Assembly (NCBI GenBank): GCA_900539175.1
Contig: UQAW01000006.1
Location: 1-64,000 of the forward strand
Source of the DNA: an uncultured Lachnospiraceae bacterium
Lineage (GTDB): Bacteria; Bacillota; Clostridia; Lachnospirales; Lachnospiraceae
Length of the DNA: 64,000 bases
Direction of reading: 5' to 3'
Within the stretch, counting starts at the first letter, position 1, and each line of letters begins with the position of its first letter. Positions 61,501 to 64,000 of the stretch are shown one piece after another. The notes beneath the pieces were generated by a model. The model was given only the letters and a program-made list of their open reading frames with translations. It ran no database searches and was not told the DNA's origin. The position numbers were made by a program, and so were the translations under genes.

Positions 61501-62155
61501 GGCGGCAAAACTGATTTATGAAAACAAGGATGCCAGTCAGAGTGAGGTTAATCTCGCAACTACAAATCTGGTGACCGCAGTCAATGCGCTTGTGAAAAAA
61601 CTTCCGTATCAGGATGTGAGTGAAAAGGACTGGTTTTATCAGGAAGCAGCCTATACTTATAGAAAGGGAATCATGGAAGGTCTGACTCCGGATACATTCG
61701 GTTCTGCCGAGACACTGAACAGAGCGCAGGCAGCCGTAGTACTTTGGAGAATGGCGGGAAAACCAAAATCAGATTCTGCCAATGTTTTTCCGGATGTACA
61801 GAAAGATAGTTGGTACGCAGATGCTGCAAACTGGGCGGCTGAGGAAGGGATTGTTACAGGTTATATGAACGGCCTTTTCGGCCCGGGTGATGTGCTTACA
61901 CGTGAGCAGGCAGTTACAATTTTGTGGCGGTTTGCAAAGGCAAAAGGGATGGATGTCAGTGTAAAGGCAGAGCTGGGAGATTATCAGGACGGCGGAAGTG
62001 TACAGACATTTGCCAGAGAGGCAATGCAGTGGGCGGTCGGAAACAAGATCGTAAAAGGAAAAGACGAGAAAATGGTATTAGTTCCCCAGGGAAGTATAAC
62101 ACGTGCAGAATATGTAGTGATTGTAACAAGATTTATGAAGGCATACATGGAATAA
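58589..62155 (+). CDS. SLH-anchored GH43 glycosidase, exo-beta-1,3-galactanase-like
   Basis: A 1188-residue surface enzyme. Signal peptide about 1-33 (VLAAPG). A beta-sandwich (about 50-225) precedes the GH43 five-bladed propeller (about 240-610): LIQAHGGQVQQLTVDGVKKW, YWVGEDKTNDYRPCAG, IHVYSSEDLYNWDDEGVVLR, E355 in MERPKM and E492 in SREAPAM. The opening AHGG..Q and YSS.DL.NW are typical of GH43 subfamily 24, exo-beta-1,3-galactanases. Then an Ig-like domain, a binding module like that of the GH30 protein (about 690-855), FIVAR helices (about 860-1004) and three SLH repeats (about 1007-1188) that hold it to secondary cell-wall polymers. Confidence 0.87.
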   Translation: MNGKGCIKKMIAGISAFAVGASTILPAAPVLAAPGASDSMNLTKERIAANDYVLYTVNCGTSDAAVVPNQNSERMGLLQSSVDQNYGTDVKTGTVWGCDPADEYSQAVKHAENATDIGYSFVYMSDSVKFDKDKSALGYSFEVPTEKIDGIEENTYEVTVAFKHYWDEKVVNVCLEGETVATDITLKYGEWVSRTFTTTVTDGELNVQVKSPRRTSAAGDPILNYIKVRAVEEKEPVIPRYSSITGVNGDAMYDTNGKLIQAHGGQVQQLTVDGVKKWYWVGEDKTNDYRPCAGIHVYSSEDLYNWDDEGVVLRTMESMSQFEDDEYFSSLYGDYTQEQKEAVFVDIDKNNCVMERPKMLYNDKTGKYVIWFHADGRYPGSDADYGKAKAGIAVSDSPTGPFKLLGSYKLNYVDGEGVDHGFDSARSAWGSVRDMNLFKDDDGTAYVVYSSDGNKTTYISKLNEEYTGLATEPDKAVEGVDFTRNFINWSREAPAMFKYKDKYYIINSGCTGWSPNPAQYAVADNPLGPWTSMGDPCSDEGKNTTYDTQSTCVIPVDAENGKFIYMGDRWNAGDLSESRYVWLPIEFQPENQIVLRRYANWTLDELEGKGLFDIETELPNTVESAAEIPKVLPEKIVLSYGNEKEETSVTWEIGEYEENKLGTVTVQGTLTEKGRTFTHRIHVVDSKTKFFFDSGAKNSEYFNAVQAKVGTKLQNTVPDQKYTEESGAGYTGVTQEENGGNYDLGRHDGTTLLENGWWAASGKEIAYAFRLNAGTYTIAAGFQEWWNTTRYQKMTISMGDKVLAEQEFTLPWNSKDLQVRQEFEVSEPGIVTVSIRKTKGADPVLSWIAVLGESENPPADVKLDSLLKAIEKAEGLEQTQKEEQCYTKESWDAVEKALNDARAILKQEEITQKEVDDAFLNLTLACNLLEYSVQKVGLKAAIDGAEELLADTEELEQYQKESVQALKDALQAAKLIYENKDASQSEVNLATTNLVTAVNALVKKLPYQDVSEKDWFYQEAAYTYRKGIMEGLTPDTFGSAETLNRAQAAVVLWRMAGKPKSDSANVFPDVQKDSWYADAANWAAEEGIVTGYMNGLFGPGDVLTREQAVTILWRFAKAKGMDVSVKAELGDYQDGGSVQTFAREAMQWAVGNKIVKGKDEKMVLVPQGSITRAEYVVIVTRFMKAYME

Positions 62156-62177
62156 ATGCAGGAAGTACAAAAGAGAT

Positions 62178-62225
62178 AAAAAGTGGCTGTTGCACCAGGT
62201 AATGAGTGCGGCAGCCACTTTTTTC
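62178..62225. terminator. Bidirectional terminator between GH43 and AraC genes
   Basis: A 17-bp stem AAAAGTGGCTGTTGCAC / GTGCGGCAGCCACTTTT with two G-T pairs, A-rich before and T-rich after, between two convergent genes. Confidence 0.85.
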
Positions 62226-62240
62226 TGAATGAAATGAGAG

Positions 62241-63098
62241 TTACTTTCTGTCCATAATTTTATTTTTCTGCCGATATTCTCTCGGCGACATCCCATATAC
62301 ATTTTTAAAAGCACGTGAAAAATGCAGCGAATTTTGATATCCGACAGAGACTCCGATATCTCCGATGGACTTAGTGGAAAGTGTCAATGCTTCAGCGGCC
62401 TTTGACATTCGATATTGAATCAGGAATTCCTGCGGTGATTGTCCAACAACCTCTTTAAAGATTTTTCCGAAATAGCTGCGCTCCAGATGACAGCGGTTTG
62501 CCATGTCCAGAATGGTGATATTCTGTGCGTAGAACTGCTCGATAAAGGAGATTGTTTCACGTACATAGAATTCACTAAGCCGTCCGCCCTGCAATTGTTT
62601 CCTGGACGTGGAACTGGAAATCAGACGATCGATGAACAGATATAGATGCCCAATCTGATTGAGCGGAGAGGCATCTGGATTGTGCACAATAGAAAACATC
62701 TGATTCAGTAATTCCCGGCCGTGCTCCGGTGTATCCGGATGATAGATGGGAGAGGTTTGGGATAGCCCGGCTGTTTCCAGAAACTCTTTTGCCCTTAGTC
62801 CGCCGAATTCCAACCAGATATACTCCCAGGGTTCCTCCTTATCTGCAAAGTAGAGATTTGAAAAACCTGGCTCGATCAGAAAGCCCTGGTCGGAGGTCAG
62901 GTGAAAAAAATTTGTGTTATGTTTGGCATCATCGGAGTGAAGTGTTCCTTTTCCGGATATAATGTAGTGGAACAGATAGTGATTGCGGACAAATGGACCG
63001 AAGGAATGCAGGGGATCACACTTTTCATACCCATACTGATACAGGGTCAGGTCCATAAAACGTTCATCTCGAAAAATGGAAAATAAGGTATTTGCCAT
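62241..63098 (-). CDS. AraC-family regulator with N-terminal cupin-like ligand domain
   Basis: A 285-residue regulator. The N-terminal half has the arabinose-binding cupin pattern (PFVRNHYLFHYIISGKGTLH, DQGFLIEPGFSNLYFADKEE, PWEYIWLEFGG). The C-terminal double HTH runs from about 185: ITILDMANRCHLERSYFGKI, FLIQYRMSKAAEAL, IGVSVGYQNSLHFSRAFKNV, YGMSPREYR. AAAGGAGC precedes ATG 63098. It is divergent from a third sugar-receptor gene, so it probably controls that gene in response to a mono- or disaccharide, separately from the YesMN pair. Confidence 0.92.
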   Translation of the reverse strand: MANTLFSIFRDERFMDLTLYQYGYEKCDPLHSFGPFVRNHYLFHYIISGKGTLHSDDAKHNTNFFHLTSDQGFLIEPGFSNLYFADKEEPWEYIWLEFGGLRAKEFLETAGLSQTSPIYHPDTPEHGRELLNQMFSIVHNPDASPLNQIGHLYLFIDRLISSSTSRKQLQGGRLSEFYVRETISFIEQFYAQNITILDMANRCHLERSYFGKIFKEVVGQSPQEFLIQYRMSKAAEALTLSTKSIGDIGVSVGYQNSLHFSRAFKNVYGMSPREYRQKNKIMDRK

Positions 63099-63415
63099 AT
63101 ACAGCTCCTTTATTTGTGATTATGTTCAAAAATTGGTATGTTTTTTAAGACAATATAACGAAAATCCAGGAATATCTTATATTATATACCATAATACGTC
63201 TATTATTCAACTATATTCGTGAAAACAAGCATTATGATATAAAAAGGGACACATTCAAATATTTACGGAAAATAGTTGAAATGCTAGAATTTGATTAAGA
63301 AAAGAACGACACAACATACAAAGTGACGAATATAAGATGGATATATTGAAAAAGTTTTATAGGAAAGCGGCATAAAAAAGTAAAAATGTGAAAAAAAGAA
63401 AGGAGCAAAAAAGGT
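63099..63415 (+). promoter_or_regulatory. 317-bp divergent regulatory region (AraC / third receptor)
   Basis: AT-rich, no gene. TTCAACTAT (63206-63214) and its exact reverse complement ATAGTTGAA (63272-63280) lie 66 bp apart, the second just before an extended -10, TGCTAGAAT (63282-63290). No clear -35. These could be sites for the divergent AraC protein that loop or activate. Confidence 0.5.
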
Positions 63416-64000
63416 ATGAAAAGAAAAACGAAGGCTGTGGTCTGGACAGCAGCTGCTGCAGCGGTGACGGGATTTTGTCTGGGTGGCTGCGGGGGTTCCG
63501 GCACAGAGGGTGGAAAGACGGTCATTGAGTTGGTGCAGTACAAGCCGGAGGCGGTCAAAGCATTCGAGAAAATCGAGCAGAGATTCAACGAAACGCATGA
63601 TGACATTGTCCTGAAAATTGAATCTCCAAATGATGCAATGACGATTTTGAAAACCCGATTCATTAAGGAGGATGCACCGGACATCATCGGAATTGGAGGT
63701 GATGTGAACTATTCCAATTTTCTGGATTCCGAAATGTTGATGGATATCTCCGATTTTGAGGGTCTGTCAGAGATCAAGCAGGCTTATCTGGAGATCGATA
63801 AGAATCTGGAATTCGTTCCCACAGAGGGCATCTACGCAGTCCCCTATGTAGCAAATGCTGCGGGGGTTCTGTATAACAGGGAGATGTTTCAGGAGAATGG
63901 TTGGGAGATTCCTGCAACCTGGACGGAATTTCTGACTCTGTGTGATACCATCCAGGCCAGCGGTCAGCAGCCCTTGTACTTTGGATTTAAGGATACCTGG
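63416..64000 (+). CDS. Sugar-binding lipoprotein 3 (SBP family 1), 3' end cut by window
   Basis: The frame is open to the last base (195 codons seen). Signal KRKTKAVVWTAAAAAVTGFC ends at lipobox GGC. The mature start VIELVQYKPEAVKAFEKIEQ, FIKEDAPDIIGIGGDVNYSN, GIYAVPYVANAAGVLYNREM and the following F..NGWEIPATWTEF are CUT1 receptor features. It is not a close relative of the tandem receptors at 43690-46506. AAAGGAG lies 11 bp before ATG 63416. Divergent from the AraC gene, so likely the first gene of a second sugar importer that continues outside the window. Confidence 0.9.
   Translation, partial: MKRKTKAVVWTAAAAAVTGFCLGGCGGSGTEGGKTVIELVQYKPEAVKAFEKIEQRFNETHDDIVLKIESPNDAMTILKTRFIKEDAPDIIGIGGDVNYSNFLDSEMLMDISDFEGLSEIKQAYLEIDKNLEFVPTEGIYAVPYVANAAGVLYNREMFQENGWEIPATWTEFLTLCDTIQASGQQPLYFGFKDTW

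Noticed and set aside
1..64000. CRISPR arrays, tRNA or rRNA genes, prophage or conjugation genes
   Set aside because: No regularly spaced repeats, no cloverleaf-like sequence that I could recognise, and no integrase, capsid or transfer gene was found.

Overview
The window looks like chromosome of a gut Firmicute, most probably a Lachnospiraceae member (Blautia / Mediterraneibacter / Ruminococcus-like). Grounds: strong AAGGAGG-type ribosome binding sites before nearly every gene, consensus TTGACA-17-TATAAT promoters, the BceAB, YesMN, LytTR-DUF3021, Rpn, DUF3786, DUF4349 and DUF2971 family mix, Gram-positive lipoprotein signals, and an SLH-anchored polysaccharidase. No rRNA, tRNA, CRISPR array or prophage is visible. 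The species call is inference from family content only.

Layout. 0-9 kb: end of a BceAB-type ABC system, a CPA2-type antiporter, a ferredoxin-type aldo/keto reductase, an XRE regulator plus DUF3169-like membrane protein behind a triple operator, and a NatAB-like ABC exporter. Two copies of a 185-bp MITE-like element and one 170-bp near-perfect palindrome sit between these genes. 9-19 kb: accessory-looking DNA with an intact Rpn nuclease gene and two decayed Rpn fragments, a RecD2 helicase carrying a C-terminal DUF4186 domain, an HD hydrolase, an MNT antitoxin with a frameshifted HEPN partner, a LytTR-DUF3021-ABC operon, an XRE-TPR regulator and an orphan HicB. 19-27 kb: one operon with a methyltransferase, an AstE/AspA-like deacylase fused to a second methyltransferase of the same type, and a complete five-gene NikABCDE/Dpp-type importer. 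27-33 kb: TetR with three matching operators, an MMPL transporter and a secreted protein of Leu/Gly repeats. 33-43 kb: polyprenyl synthetase overlapping a CmpB-like membrane protein, small membrane and lipoproteins, DUF2971, DUF3786, a P-type Ca/Mn ATPase behind a likely yybP-ykoY manganese riboswitch with a visible terminator switch, a truncated YaaA, an alpha/beta hydrolase ended by a MITE remnant, and DUF6512 and DUF4349 proteins.

43.6-64 kb is a carbohydrate locus. Two tandem paralogous solute-binding lipoproteins and two sugar permeases are followed by a GH2 beta-galactosidase, a secreted GH30 enzyme (endo-beta-1,6-galactanase-like), a YesN/YesM two-component system, an SLH-anchored GH43 enzyme (exo-beta-1,3-galactanase-like), an AraC regulator and the start of a third solute-binding protein. 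Taken together this reads as a system for type II arabinogalactan side chains and backbone: surface GH43 and secreted GH30 release galactose or oligosaccharides, the ABC importer takes them up, GH2 finishes them inside, and YesMN senses them. A 15-bp direct repeat upstream of the second binding protein, with a related site before the GH43 gene, is a candidate YesN operator.

The most unusual items are the RecD2-DUF4186 fusion, the deacylase-methyltransferase fusion inside a nickel-type importer operon, the two non-autonomous element families with target-site or palindrome evidence, and the riboswitch-controlled ATPase.
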